A DNA stretch of 64,000 nt from Dyadobacter sp. CY345 (GTDB lineage Bacteria; Bacteroidota; Bacteroidia; Cytophagales; Spirosomataceae): contig NZ_JAKFFS010000004.1 in the NCBI RefSeq assembly GCF_021502725.1, forward strand, positions 124,001 to 188,000. The letters are read 5' to 3'. This document shows positions 1-9,329 of this stretch, piece after piece. The translations under genes were made by a program, and so were the position numbers. A model generated the notes under the pieces. It saw nothing but the letters and a program-made list of their open reading frames with translations, made no database searches and was not told the origin of the DNA. How positions within the stretch are numbered: position 1 is the first letter of the stretch; each line of letters begins with the position of its first letter.

Positions 1-65
1 CGACTAAATGGCCAGAAACGCGTTCCAACTCCTCCTGCCATTATTATTACAAATGTATTGTGCAT
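1..65 (-). CDS. Mannose-1-phosphate guanylyltransferase, N-terminal fragment cut by window edge
   Basis: The minus strand from position 65 to the left edge reads M-H-N-T-F-V-I-I-M-A-G-G-V-G-T-R-F-W-P-F-S, after which the window ends. The MAGGxGxRxWP pattern is the nucleotide-binding signature of sugar-phosphate nucleotidylyltransferases, and the version ending in RFWPFS is typical of GDP-mannose pyrophosphorylases (ManC/GMP), which make GDP-mannose from mannose 1-phosphate and GTP for surface polysaccharide. The ATG at 63-65 gives the usual short hydrophobic strand before the motif. Only 21 full codons are visible, so the family call rests on one motif; a different nucleotidylyltransferase is possible but less likely. 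Confidence 0.75.
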   Translation of the reverse strand, partial: MHNTFVIIMAGGVGTRFWPFS

Positions 66-413
66 TGTAGAAGTGTAAATTAATAGTTTTTACGTGCGGT
101 AAAGCTAAGGATAAACCAGTCATCTTGCCAACCATAACAAATTAAGAATTGATTTCTAAAATAGTTTTGTGTTATCGACCAAAAATTGCCATACCCATTC
201 TCGGATATCAGTATCAAAATATTTCGAAAAATTTATAGAACTGATTATTGGTTAATTTATATCCTATAAAAAGGTCTTGTATTTTTCTTAGTTGACTCTA
301 TAAAGGAAAGAAATATTTATTGATAATTTAAGAAAAAATAGAATAAAAGTTATTGTGATATGTTAAAATCTTATAACTTGCTACAACAACAAACGAATAA
401 CCCACTTTAATTT
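66..413. other. Intergenic region, divergent promoters expected
   Basis: About 350 AT-rich bases lie between the divergent guanylyltransferase fragment and the TonB-dependent receptor gene. Promoters for both should be here, but I see no clear TTTG / TAnnTTTG pair, no strong hairpin and no RNA gene. The sequence TAACTTGC near 373-380 is at best a one-mismatch -7 box for the receptor gene. Confidence 0.4.
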
Positions 414-3400
414 ATGAACAGTATATTTACTCAAAAAGCATCATGCTTTGTCATGTTGTGGTTGCTCTGCTGTACACAAGCTTTTTCTCAAACCAGCATT
501 GGAGGAAAAGTTGTAGAAGCATCGACAAGCGACCCATTAATCGGAGTTAGTATTCAGGTAAAAGGGAAAGTGATCGGGACAGTTACCGATGCAAACGGAA
601 ACTTTAATCTGGTTGTAACATCCGCTCCGCCTTTCACGCTCGTAGTATCATCTGTTGGTTTTGAGACACAGGAAGTTAATGTAACCGGAGGATTATCACA
701 TGTTGATGTCAAGCTGGTTGAGCAAGTTGTTCTTGGTAAGGAACTTATTGTTTCAGCTTCACGCGTGGAGGAAAGTGTCATGAAATCTCCGGTTTCCATT
801 GAAAAAATTGATATCCGAACCATTCGTGAGACGCCGCAGGCTTCATTTTACGATGCTTTGCAAAATTTGAAAGGGATAGAGATGAGCACGCAATCGCTGA
901 CTTTCAAGTCGGTGAGCACACGTGGATTTGGTGCCAATGGAAATACCCGTGTAGTGCAGCTGATCGATGGCATGGACAACCAGGCTCCGGGTCTGAATTT
1001 TTCTGTCGGTAATGTCGCCGGCATACCGGAGCTTGACGTTGAGAGTGTCGAGATTCTGCCAGGCGCAGCTTCTGCCTTATATGGTCCTAATGCGATCAAT
1101 GGGATAATTCTGATGAATAGTAAATCTCCTTTCACGTTTCAGGGACTTAGTGCTTATGGAAAAACAGGTATCATGAGTGCTTCAAATCGCGCAAAGGAAA
1201 ATACGCCCTTTTATGATTTCGGAATTCGATATGCCAAGGCTTTCAACAACCGACTTGCCTTTAAAATTAACGCGTCATATCTGACTGCGAAGGACTGGCA
1301 GGCAACTGATTACCGAGACCAGAGTTTCACTAATAATACTACGTTAGAAAATAACAATAATAACATACTTAATAACCCAACTTACGACGGAGTGAACTGG
1401 TTCGGGGATGTTGGTGCAAATGTTTATAATGTCATGTACGCAAATGGAATGCCGGGTGACGGAACTAATGGCACATCCGCTGCGCTCGGAGCGATTTATT
1501 CGACACAGATTCCACAGGCAGGAAATCTGACACTTCCACAGTTGCTGGGCGCGCAAACTCCTCAGCAGCAACTGGAAGCCGCCCGATCCATTTTTAGACA
1601 GGTAGTTCCACAATATTATTTAAGTGCGCCGGGATATGCGGAAAATTCTTTGACCAATTATCCGGCAAAAAGTCTGAAATTAAATGCTTCGCTTCATTAT
1701 CGTTTGAATGACAACGTTGAAGCAATTTTACAGGCAAACTGGGGGAGAGGTTCGGCCGTGTATACCGCTGCCGATCGGTATAATATTCAAAATTTCTCCA
1801 TTGGTCAGTATAAGGCGGAGGTCAAGGGAAGCAACTTTTTTGTTCGTGCTTACATGACCAGAGAAAATTCGGGCGATGCGCATGCGCTGGGTGTATTGGG
1901 TAGTTTGGCAAGCCAGACTTATCTCCAGACGGCACTTGGGGCCGGGCTTCCTTCGTTTTTGGGAACAGCTTTGACACAGTATGGTGGAGCATTATTGCAA
2001 GCCTATCAGGCTGGGTTGGCTGGTGGTATGGCTCCGGCGCAGGCAATCCAGGCTGCGGCTGCGGCAGCAAATGCTTACGCGGGTGCAAATAATACACAAT
2101 GGATGAACAATGCCCTGGCACCTGGAATCAACACCGCGAACCAGATGTATCTGCCCGGCGGAACAAATTTTCAGTCCACGCTGGATGATATCAAGACAAA
2201 ACCAATTCCAAGCGGCGCAAAATTCCTTGATAAATCGAACCTGTATCATGGAGAGTTTATGTATAATTTCACTAAACTGATTGATCCTAAAACAATTGAA
2301 TTAATTGCAGGGGCAAATTATCGAATTTATGATCTCAATTCAGAAGGAACATTGTTTGAAACGCAGGACGGAACGCCGACCGGCAGGGAATTTAATATCA
2401 GAGAATATGGTGCTTATGCGCAAGCGTCAAAAACCTTCGCTGATGTTTTTAAGCTGACAGCATCTATTCGTTATGATAAAAACATGAATTTCAAAGGGCA
2501 ATTCAGTCCGCGAATTTCAGGGGTATATACTGTTGCGAAAGATCATAATTTCCGGGCCTCGTTCCAGCGCGGTTTTAGAATCCCGACTACGCAGAATCAG
2601 TATATCAATCTACTCACACCGAATGTCCGTCTGGTTGGCGGTTTGCCATTGTTCCGTCAAAAATATAATATGGAAACCAATGCCGTTTTTGAGCAAACGG
2701 CCATCACGCAGCAATCTTTGGCGGACGGAAGTTTAAAACCTTACCAATTTCGTGAATGGCAACCTGAACGTGTGGAAACTTATGAAGTTGGATATAAGGG
2801 CGTTGTAGCTAATAAACTATATATTGATGCTTTTTATTACTATAACCGATTTATCACTTTTGACGGTGTGACAGTGCTATTACAACGAAAGGATCCGAAT
2901 GGACCGATCACAGATTTACTGGATCCTTCAAAAAGAAATACGTATAGTATGCCTGTCAACTCGGCACAAACCGTGAAAAATTCTGGCTGGGGAGTGGGTC
3001 TGGATTATGTGTTGGGCAAGGGTTATACTTTTAATGGAAATCTAACAAGCAACATTCTGAATAACGATGACGAACTGCAAAGAAACGACCCTTCATTTGT
3101 AACTTTTTTTAACTCACCGAAATATCGTTTCAATCTTGGCTTTTCGAACCGTGATATCAAAAGAAGCGGCTGGGGTTTTGGCGTAACATTCCGTCATCAG
3201 ACGAGTATGGTTTGGCAAGCAACCGTTGCCAGTGTAGCTGCAAATGTCCAACGGAAAACGGTTATTCCGGCATACTCCACGTTGGATGCGCAGATCAGCA
3301 GGAAGGTTTCTTCAATTAAATCAATCATTAAAGTGGGAGGAACAAATCTTACCGGAAAACTTTACACAACCGGCTGGGCAAATCCTTCTGTTGGCGCGAT

Positions 3401-3440
3401 GTATTACGTTTCAATTACTTTTGATGAACTGTTGAATTGA
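414..3440 (+). CDS. TonB-dependent outer-membrane receptor with CarboxypepD_reg-like N-terminus
   Basis: Predicted TonB-dependent transporter taking an unknown ligand across the outer membrane with energy from TonB-ExbBD. The 1008-residue product has a signal peptide (residues 1-25, ending AFSQ), a carboxypeptidase-regulatory-like domain (about 27-115, with GKVVEASTSDPLIGVSI), a plug domain (about 120-235, with the PGAASALYGPNAINGIILM stretch) and a long beta-barrel ending in an aromatic strand. Unlike polysaccharide-utilisation loci there is no SusD partner next door, so this is a stand-alone receptor. An alanine/glycine-rich stretch around residues 500-560 interrupts the barrel. The substrate cannot be told from sequence. 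ATG 414 gives a normal signal peptide. Confidence 0.9.
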   Translation: MNSIFTQKASCFVMLWLLCCTQAFSQTSIGGKVVEASTSDPLIGVSIQVKGKVIGTVTDANGNFNLVVTSAPPFTLVVSSVGFETQEVNVTGGLSHVDVKLVEQVVLGKELIVSASRVEESVMKSPVSIEKIDIRTIRETPQASFYDALQNLKGIEMSTQSLTFKSVSTRGFGANGNTRVVQLIDGMDNQAPGLNFSVGNVAGIPELDVESVEILPGAASALYGPNAINGIILMNSKSPFTFQGLSAYGKTGIMSASNRAKENTPFYDFGIRYAKAFNNRLAFKINASYLTAKDWQATDYRDQSFTNNTTLENNNNNILNNPTYDGVNWFGDVGANVYNVMYANGMPGDGTNGTSAALGAIYSTQIPQAGNLTLPQLLGAQTPQQQLEAARSIFRQVVPQYYLSAPGYAENSLTNYPAKSLKLNASLHYRLNDNVEAILQANWGRGSAVYTAADRYNIQNFSIGQYKAEVKGSNFFVRAYMTRENSGDAHALGVLGSLASQTYLQTALGAGLPSFLGTALTQYGGALLQAYQAGLAGGMAPAQAIQAAAAAANAYAGANNTQWMNNALAPGINTANQMYLPGGTNFQSTLDDIKTKPIPSGAKFLDKSNLYHGEFMYNFTKLIDPKTIELIAGANYRIYDLNSEGTLFETQDGTPTGREFNIREYGAYAQASKTFADVFKLTASIRYDKNMNFKGQFSPRISGVYTVAKDHNFRASFQRGFRIPTTQNQYINLLTPNVRLVGGLPLFRQKYNMETNAVFEQTAITQQSLADGSLKPYQFREWQPERVETYEVGYKGVVANKLYIDAFYYYNRFITFDGVTVLLQRKDPNGPITDLLDPSKRNTYSMPVNSAQTVKNSGWGVGLDYVLGKGYTFNGNLTSNILNNDDELQRNDPSFVTFFNSPKYRFNLGFSNRDIKRSGWGFGVTFRHQTSMVWQATVASVAANVQRKTVIPAYSTLDAQISRKVSSIKSIIKVGGTNLTGKLYTTGWANPSVGAMYYVSITFDELLN

Positions 3441-3456
3441 TAAATTGGCTAACGGC

Positions 3457-3496
3457 AGTCAGCTATCGGCATTCGGCGAAATGTCGATAGCTGACT
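3457..3496. repeat. Intergenic hairpin built from a GGC/CGATAG-type repeat
   Basis: A 12-bp perfect inverted repeat, AGTCAGCTATCG and CGATAGCTGACT, continues inward through a G-U pair and four more base pairs to a six-base loop (CGGCGA), giving a 17-bp stem. More degenerate copies of the same words (CGGCAGTC, CAGCCGATCGCCGACAGCTG) run to about 3545. It fills the gap between the convergent receptor and upp genes. There is no T-tract, so it is either a rho-type or processing end, or an intergenic repeat family. Confidence 0.6.
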
Positions 3497-3550
3497 ATTT
3501 AATTTCAATCCGGCAGTCTGACAGCCGATCGCCGACAGCTGAAGTTAATT

Positions 3551-4192
3551 TTATTTCGAGCCAAACGCAAGGTCACCCGCATCGCCCAGACCTGGCACAA
3601 TATAATATTGTTCGTTCAATCGTTCATCCAGGGCGCCAACCCATAATCTACATTGCGGAACACGTTTGTGAAGAAAATCAACGCCTTCCGGACTTGCAAT
3701 AACAGAAGCAATATGTGTTTGGGCAGGTATCCCGAAACGTAAAAGCGCGTGATATACTTTTTCAAGCGAACGCCCGGTGGCAAGCATCGGATCAATAAGT
3801 ATCAATGTTTTACCGCTCAGGTCAGGACTGGTGATATAGTCCATTTCTACTTCAAATTCATCATCTTTGAGATTATGTCCACGGTATGCACCAACAAATG
3901 CATTATCAGCCTGATCAAAAATATTGAGAAATCCTTGATGAAGGGGCAAGCCGGCGCGCAGAATCGTGGCAAGAACAACCGGCTGAAGAAGAGACCTGGA
4001 TGGTGCTTTTCCTAGTGGGGTTTCTACAAATTCCGAACGGTAGGTAAGAGATTTTGAAATTTCATAGGCAAGTAATTCTCCTACCCGTTCAATGTTACGG
4101 CGAAACCTCATTCGGTCTTTCTGGCACTCAACATCGCGTAATTCAGCAATGAAATGATCAACAATGGAAGGCTTCTGGGACAGTAAAAACAT
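3551..4192 (-). CDS. upp: Uracil phosphoribosyltransferase
   Basis: Converts uracil and PRPP to UMP in pyrimidine salvage, in the cytoplasm. The 213-residue product has the PRPP-binding loop of type I phosphoribosyltransferases at about 132-143 (LIDPMLATGRSL) and the uracil-recognition segment near the C-terminus (YIVPGLGDAGDLAFG, about 197-211). Its length matches the UPRT family. In this family the usual aspartate pair before the ATG of the loop is often DPM in place of DD, as here. It is transcribed alone, convergent with the TonB receptor gene and divergent from the barrel gene at 4316; no operon partner is evident. Confidence 0.93.
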   Translation of the reverse strand: MFLLSQKPSIVDHFIAELRDVECQKDRMRFRRNIERVGELLAYEISKSLTYRSEFVETPLGKAPSRSLLQPVVLATILRAGLPLHQGFLNIFDQADNAFVGAYRGHNLKDDEFEVEMDYITSPDLSGKTLILIDPMLATGRSLEKVYHALLRFGIPAQTHIASVIASPEGVDFLHKRVPQCRLWVGALDERLNEQYYIVPGLGDAGDLAFGSK

Positions 4193-4315
4193 AACTTTGC
4201 TCTTATTTAACCTGTTCGATATAAGATATTACAATTTGATTGACGAAATTTGACACTTTCGATCCAAATACTTGGTACAAAACCAACTTTACCTGCATAA
4301 TAGAATCTATTATCT

Positions 4316-6085
4316 ATGAACCAACGCTTCGACAAGTTCTTAATATATGCTTTTTTTATACTAATTACGTCATCTTATGCTCAGGCACAAAGTAGCTTTG
4401 TTCCCTTAAATGACGATTATTATCATCTTATCGATCGGCTGGAAATCAAAAGAGGAAAATTTTCCGAGGGATTTCATTCAAATGTAAAACCATTTGAGAG
4501 AAAGGCAATCGTTCAGTTGACGGATTCTATATTAAAAGAAGGAAATATATCACTGACAGAGCGCGACTGGGAAACCATTGACTATCTGAGAGAAGATAGC
4601 TGGGAATTTACCACAGGTTTTGCTGCGACAGATTCTGCAAGATACGCCAGGCTTTCTCGTCTGGATCCGGGAAATAAATTTAAGCTTTTTAAAGGTAGAA
4701 AAAGTACCGGGCAACGTAAATTTTGGGAGCATACTGCGGATTTTTACAGCTATCACGACAAAGATTTTGATCTGCATTTAAATTTTACAACAAACAATTT
4801 TATTGGAAATGATAACAATGTGAGCTCTCCGCTCTGGCTGACGGGACGTGGAATTGAAATTCGCGGTATGATCAATGAAAAGCTAGGGTTTTACACATTT
4901 GTTGCTGATAATCAGGGCGTATTTCCAAAATATGTGACGGATTATACGACCAGATATAATTTCCCCGGTGAAGGTCTCGCCAAAAAAATCCAGAATGAAA
5001 AAGGAGTTGACTTTCTTTCTGCAAGGGGGTATATCACTTTTCGCCCACTGAAAAGCATCAATGTGAAATTTGGTCAGGATGTTAATGTTTTTGGCAGTGG
5101 TTACCGCTCATTACTTCTATCGGACAACAGCAGTCCGTATCTGTTCTTTCGGATTGATACCCAACTGGGCCGTTTCAAGTATACCAATTTATGGACAAGT
5201 ATGGTCAACGAGCAGGAAAGCAAAGGTCTTTTAAGGTCTAAAAAGTTTTCAGCAGTTCACCATTTAAGTATTAATTTAACAGATAAAATTAACGTTGGCG
5301 TTTTTGAAGCCGAAGTTTTCAGTCGCGATTCCACAAGCGGCGGTTATGATCTTAATTACCTCAATCCAATTATTTTTTACCGTTATGTCGAATCTTATAT
5401 CGGAAGCGAGGACAATGCCTTGCTTGGTTTTGATTTCAAATGGCTTGTTGGTAAAAAAGCTTCCATTTACAGCCAGTTTGTTTTGGACGAGTTTTTAACA
5501 AAACATATGTTCAATGGCGATGGCTCGTGGACGAATAAATATAGCTTCCAATTGGGCGGAAAGGTGGTTGATGCTTTCGGAATTCCTAATCTGGATTTGC
5601 AGTTAGAAACGAATATCGTGAGGCCTTATACTTACGCACATAAGGATGGAGGAAGAAACTATGTGCATTATAACCAATCACTGGCACATCCGCTAGGCGC
5701 AAATTTTAAAGAATATATCGGTATTATAAGGTATAAGGCGACGCCAAGACTTTCATTCTACGGAACACAAACTTTCTCCGAACAGGGTTTGGATCCAACA
5801 GGTGCGTTTACAAATTATGGAGCCAATATTCTTTTAGATTATGATACGAGAACAGGTGTTAATCCGGGTGATAATGATTACGGACACAAAATAGGGCAGG
5901 GGATTTCTGCAAAAACGTCTTTTACGGACCTGCGTTTAACATATTCTCTTGCGCACAACTTATTTCTCGACGGTCGCTGCTTAATTCGTAATACGAAATC
6001 TGTTGACGTGAACGTGGCTCAAAAAACAAATCTTTTCTCATTCGCCATACGTTACAATATGGCATACCGGAATCAGACCTTCTGA
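4316..6085 (+). CDS. Outer-membrane beta-barrel protein, RemB/Wzi-like
   Basis: The 589-residue product has a signal peptide (about 1-25, ending YAQAQ) and then alternating beta strands typical of an outer-membrane barrel. The run FGQDVNVFGSGYRSLLLSDN and the following LFFRIDTQLGRFKYTN resemble the capsule-assembly Wzi / gliding-motility RemB group of Bacteroidota, where the barrel is thought to help hold polysaccharide or an adhesin at the surface. This assignment is from remembered family character, not from a search. It is alone on its strand up to nadC, 108 bases downstream. Function in this organism is unknown. Confidence 0.65.
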   Translation: MNQRFDKFLIYAFFILITSSYAQAQSSFVPLNDDYYHLIDRLEIKRGKFSEGFHSNVKPFERKAIVQLTDSILKEGNISLTERDWETIDYLREDSWEFTTGFAATDSARYARLSRLDPGNKFKLFKGRKSTGQRKFWEHTADFYSYHDKDFDLHLNFTTNNFIGNDNNVSSPLWLTGRGIEIRGMINEKLGFYTFVADNQGVFPKYVTDYTTRYNFPGEGLAKKIQNEKGVDFLSARGYITFRPLKSINVKFGQDVNVFGSGYRSLLLSDNSSPYLFFRIDTQLGRFKYTNLWTSMVNEQESKGLLRSKKFSAVHHLSINLTDKINVGVFEAEVFSRDSTSGGYDLNYLNPIIFYRYVESYIGSEDNALLGFDFKWLVGKKASIYSQFVLDEFLTKHMFNGDGSWTNKYSFQLGGKVVDAFGIPNLDLQLETNIVRPYTYAHKDGGRNYVHYNQSLAHPLGANFKEYIGIIRYKATPRLSFYGTQTFSEQGLDPTGAFTNYGANILLDYDTRTGVNPGDNDYGHKIGQGISAKTSFTDLRLTYSLAHNLFLDGRCLIRNTKSVDVNVAQKTNLFSFAIRYNMAYRNQTF

Positions 6086-6193
6086 TTTTTTGTGACTTCA
6101 TTATTAAAAAAACGTATTCATAAAGTATTGAAGATGACGAGTAATTTCTGTTGTGATTTTATTAAATTCTTCAATACAGATCATTCTCAAAAT

Positions 6194-7057
6194 ATGGAAA
6201 CCAACCCACACGTATTACGCGATTTAATTCAATTGGCATTGCTGGAAGATATCGGCGACGGAGATCATTCTTCCCTTTCAAGCATCCCGGCTGGTGCGAT
6301 GAAAAAAGCGCGTTTATTGGTAAAACAGGAAGGGATTTTGGCGGGTGTTGAAGTGGCACTTGTTATTTTAGAAGAAACGGCAACTTTATACAATCATCCA
6401 AAAGCGAAAGTTGAAGTGTTAATTCACGATGAAGCGCGGATAAAAGTTGGTGATATTGTTCTGACGATCGAAGCAAGTGCGCAGCTGATTTTAAAGGCAG
6501 AAAGGTTACTGCTGAACATTATGCAGCGCATGAGTGGTATTGCCACTTACGCGAGGGAAATGGTTGATATCATTGGTGATCTGCCGGTGAAATTACTGGA
6601 TACGCGTAAAACGACGCCAAATTTCCGTCTGTTTGAAAAAATGGCGACAAAAATTGGCGGAGCAGTAAATCATAGAATGGGACTTTATGATATGATCATG
6701 CTGAAAGATAATCACGTGGATTATGCCGGAGGCATTGAGGCGGCCATTACCAACGCAAGAAATTATCTGAAGTCTACGGGAAAAGATCTGAGAATTGAAA
6801 TAGAAACACGTAGTCTGGCTGAGGTAGATGAAGTTTTACGTGTTGGGCAAGTCGATATTATTATGCTTGACAATTTTTCACTGGAAAATATGCGTGAAGC
6901 TGTGAAGCGGATTAACGGCCGTTTTGAAACAGAAGCTTCCGGAAATATTACTGAAAAAACTTTACGCGCAGTAGCAGAAACGGGCGTTGATTCCATTTCC
7001 AGCGGCGCATTGACACACCAGATTCAAAGTCTGGATTTAAGTTTGAAGGCTTTCTAA
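6194..7057 (+). CDS. nadC: Nicotinate-nucleotide pyrophosphorylase (carboxylating)
   Basis: Quinolinate phosphoribosyltransferase: quinolinate plus PRPP gives nicotinic acid mononucleotide, CO2 and PPi, in de novo NAD synthesis. The open frame extends to 6092, but ATG 6194 gives a 287-residue protein of normal family length starting METNPHVLRDLI. Visible family signatures are the DTRKTTPNFR segment (about 136-145), GGAVNHRMGLYDMIMLKDNH (about 155-174) with active-site His, Arg and Lys residues, the EIETRSL strand (about 202-208), and the SSGALTH phosphate-binding end (about 269-275). nadA and nadB are not in the window. A strong hairpin starts 39 bases after the stop codon. Confidence 0.95.
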   Translation: METNPHVLRDLIQLALLEDIGDGDHSSLSSIPAGAMKKARLLVKQEGILAGVEVALVILEETATLYNHPKAKVEVLIHDEARIKVGDIVLTIEASAQLILKAERLLLNIMQRMSGIATYAREMVDIIGDLPVKLLDTRKTTPNFRLFEKMATKIGGAVNHRMGLYDMIMLKDNHVDYAGGIEAAITNARNYLKSTGKDLRIEIETRSLAEVDEVLRVGQVDIIMLDNFSLENMREAVKRINGRFETEASGNITEKTLRAVAETGVDSISSGALTHQIQSLDLSLKAF

Positions 7058-7096
7058 CCCTGTTAAACAAATCCGTAAAGGATGACGAACGATAAA

Positions 7097-7145
7097 GAAA
7101 AATCGCACATGAAGCCGCAATACAGGCATTCATGTGCGATTTTTC
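7097..7145 (+). terminator. Terminator-like 17-bp hairpin overlapping the next start codon
   Basis: Perfect 17-bp arms at 7097-7113 (GAAAAATCGCACATGAA) and 7129-7145 enclose a 15-base loop, in which GCC/GGC can add three more pairs with one bulged A. The A-run pairs with the T-run as in intrinsic terminators. It lies 39 bases after nadC but contains ATG 7109, the likely start of the following gene, in its left arm. Confidence 0.7.
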
Positions 7146-9214
7146 GGTTAGGTGTTTTAGCACTTTTTAGCATATTTTTTCTTGCCCAAAATCTTTCTGC
7201 TCAGGAACCGCCACGTCCGGAAATTGATATCAACCAGTTTATTCAGGATCTTGTACCGATTGCTACGGAAGAAAATAGTAATGAAGGTTTGTACGAATTA
7301 TTATTTCAATTGTATACCAATCCACTGGATCTGAATACTGTTACCACGGATGAATTAACAGCAACACTGATTCTGTCAGAAGTTCAGATAAGATCATTTT
7401 TTGATTATCGTCAGAAGCTGGGGCAATTTTTATCACTTTATGAGTTACAGGCAGTTCCGGATTTTGATCTGATTACGATCAGAAAATTGATTCCTTTTGT
7501 AATCGTAAGACCGAAAGCCTTGCCTTTTAGAGAATCCTTACAAAATCCATCCCAGCATTTTTTATTGTTAAGGTCCGGCCGTGTACTGGAAAAACAAAAA
7601 GGATTTACGTCGATCGATACGTCTGGCCGTTCAACTTCCCGCTATCAGGGAAAACCCTTATATGGAAATATCCGTTATCGTTATGCCCGGGCGGGTTCAT
7701 ATAGTTTTGGTTTTGTCATGGAAAATGATGCCGGCGAAGTTTTAAGCTGGCAGCCGAAAAAACAGATTTTTGGGGCTGATTTTTCTTCTTTTCATGCGCA
7801 GATCATGAACCGTGGAAAACTAAAAAATCTGATCATCGGCGATTATCAAATGCAGGCCGGGCAAGGTATGATCATGTCTGGCGGATTTTCTTTGGGAAAA
7901 GGCTCGGAAGTGATCAGGACCACTTATCGCAGCACATTGGGATTACGACCTTTTACTTCTGTTTTAGAATCAGGTTTTTTCAGAGGTCTTGCTGCAACTT
8001 ATGCAGTCAGAAAACAACTGGATGTTACATTATTTTATTCCTACACAAGACGTGATGGAAATCTGGAAAACAATGCCACTATTCAGGATGAACTTACGGT
8101 TTCATCATTACAAATTTCGGGTTATCACCGCACAAAAATGGAGCGTGAAAACCAGGGAACGATTGGTGAGCAAAATGTCGGTTTTCATGCGCTTTACAAA
8201 TTGTTATCCCAGCGCGGCCAGGTTGGATTTACGGTTTTGAATACTTTTTACAGCGCAACTTTACATAAAAAGGATGAGCTCTATAATAAATTTGAATTTG
8301 AGGGAAACCAAAATACCGTCATAGGAATCCACGGAGATTATCGCTGGCAGAATATGCATTTCTTCGGAGAAGGTGCCATGTCTAAAAATGGCAGGCTTGG
8401 AGGAGTCGGCGGCTTGATAGCAGGTTTGGGAAGAACGATCGATTTTACATTATTACTTCGTCATTATGACCGGAATTTTCACTCCTTGTATGGTGGTTCA
8501 ATTAGTGAAGCAACACGTCCAATCAATGAAACCGGTGCATACTGGGGACTTCGTTATTCGCCAAACCGGCGCTGGCAATTCAGTGGATTTTATGACCGTT
8601 TTTATTTTCCATGGCTGAAATATCAGATAAACGCGCCTTCGGATGGAGTTGATTATTTCCTGCATGCACTTTGGAAACCGAATAAAAAACTAAATATGTA
8701 TGCTGTTTTTCATGAAAAACACAAAGCGCATAACGAGCCGGATTCTCCGTTTCCGATACCTCAGGTCTTAACAACAATTCGGCGAACTGCAATGATTAAT
8801 TTTGAATATGAAATTCCGTTAAAATTCTCAGTTCGTACGCGCTTGCAGGGCGGTGATTTCTGGTATGAAGCAAAATCGAAATCTTCGGGATTTACCATTG
8901 TGCAGGATATCACTTACCGCCTTTCCAAACTGGAACTGAGCGGACGAATTGCTTTTTTTAAAACGGACAATTACGATAGCAGACAATATGTTTATGAAAA
9001 AGATATGTTGTACGCTTTTTCACTTCCTGCTTACTATGACCAGGGAACGAGACATTATCTGATGCTGCGTTATCCATTGACACAAAAGATGAAACTCTGG
9101 CTCCGATGGTCTCGGACGAGTTACTCAAAACTGGAAACGATCAGTTCCGGACTTAATGAGATTGAAGGTAAAAAACGGAGTGAATTGAAAGCGCAGGTCA
9201 TGTATCAGTTTTGA
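7109..9214 (+). CDS. Helix-hairpin-helix domain outer-membrane barrel protein
   Basis: Secreted or outer-membrane protein of a Bacteroidota family that joins a ComEA-like helix-hairpin-helix region to a large beta-rich body. After a signal peptide (hydrophobic core LGVLALFSIFFLAQ, cleavage after SAQ) come two short HhH-like units (about residues 50-120: NPLDLNTVTTDELTATLILS and the FLSLYELQAVPDFDLITIRKL region). The rest alternates strands like an outer-membrane barrel and ends in YQF. Two ATGs are possible: 7082, with AAAGG directly abutting it, and 7109, which gives a more normal signal peptide of about 31 residues; I chose 7109. Both make translation pass through the 7097-7145 hairpin. Function unknown; the HhH part suggests, but does not show, a link to DNA. 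Confidence 0.65.
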   Translation: MKPQYRHSCAIFRLGVLALFSIFFLAQNLSAQEPPRPEIDINQFIQDLVPIATEENSNEGLYELLFQLYTNPLDLNTVTTDELTATLILSEVQIRSFFDYRQKLGQFLSLYELQAVPDFDLITIRKLIPFVIVRPKALPFRESLQNPSQHFLLLRSGRVLEKQKGFTSIDTSGRSTSRYQGKPLYGNIRYRYARAGSYSFGFVMENDAGEVLSWQPKKQIFGADFSSFHAQIMNRGKLKNLIIGDYQMQAGQGMIMSGGFSLGKGSEVIRTTYRSTLGLRPFTSVLESGFFRGLAATYAVRKQLDVTLFYSYTRRDGNLENNATIQDELTVSSLQISGYHRTKMERENQGTIGEQNVGFHALYKLLSQRGQVGFTVLNTFYSATLHKKDELYNKFEFEGNQNTVIGIHGDYRWQNMHFFGEGAMSKNGRLGGVGGLIAGLGRTIDFTLLLRHYDRNFHSLYGGSISEATRPINETGAYWGLRYSPNRRWQFSGFYDRFYFPWLKYQINAPSDGVDYFLHALWKPNKKLNMYAVFHEKHKAHNEPDSPFPIPQVLTTIRRTAMINFEYEIPLKFSVRTRLQGGDFWYEAKSKSSGFTIVQDITYRLSKLELSGRIAFFKTDNYDSRQYVYEKDMLYAFSLPAYYDQGTRHYLMLRYPLTQKMKLWLRWSRTSYSKLETISSGLNEIEGKKRSELKAQVMYQF

Positions 9215-9329
9215 ATCGTTACTTTTGCGGATATTTTCGTTTTATAATAAAATACATCCCGGATTTGACAGCAGGAATAATCCCTGAGCTCGAATTTATA
9301 TTGGCTTACCGCTTAGAAACCACTTCATC

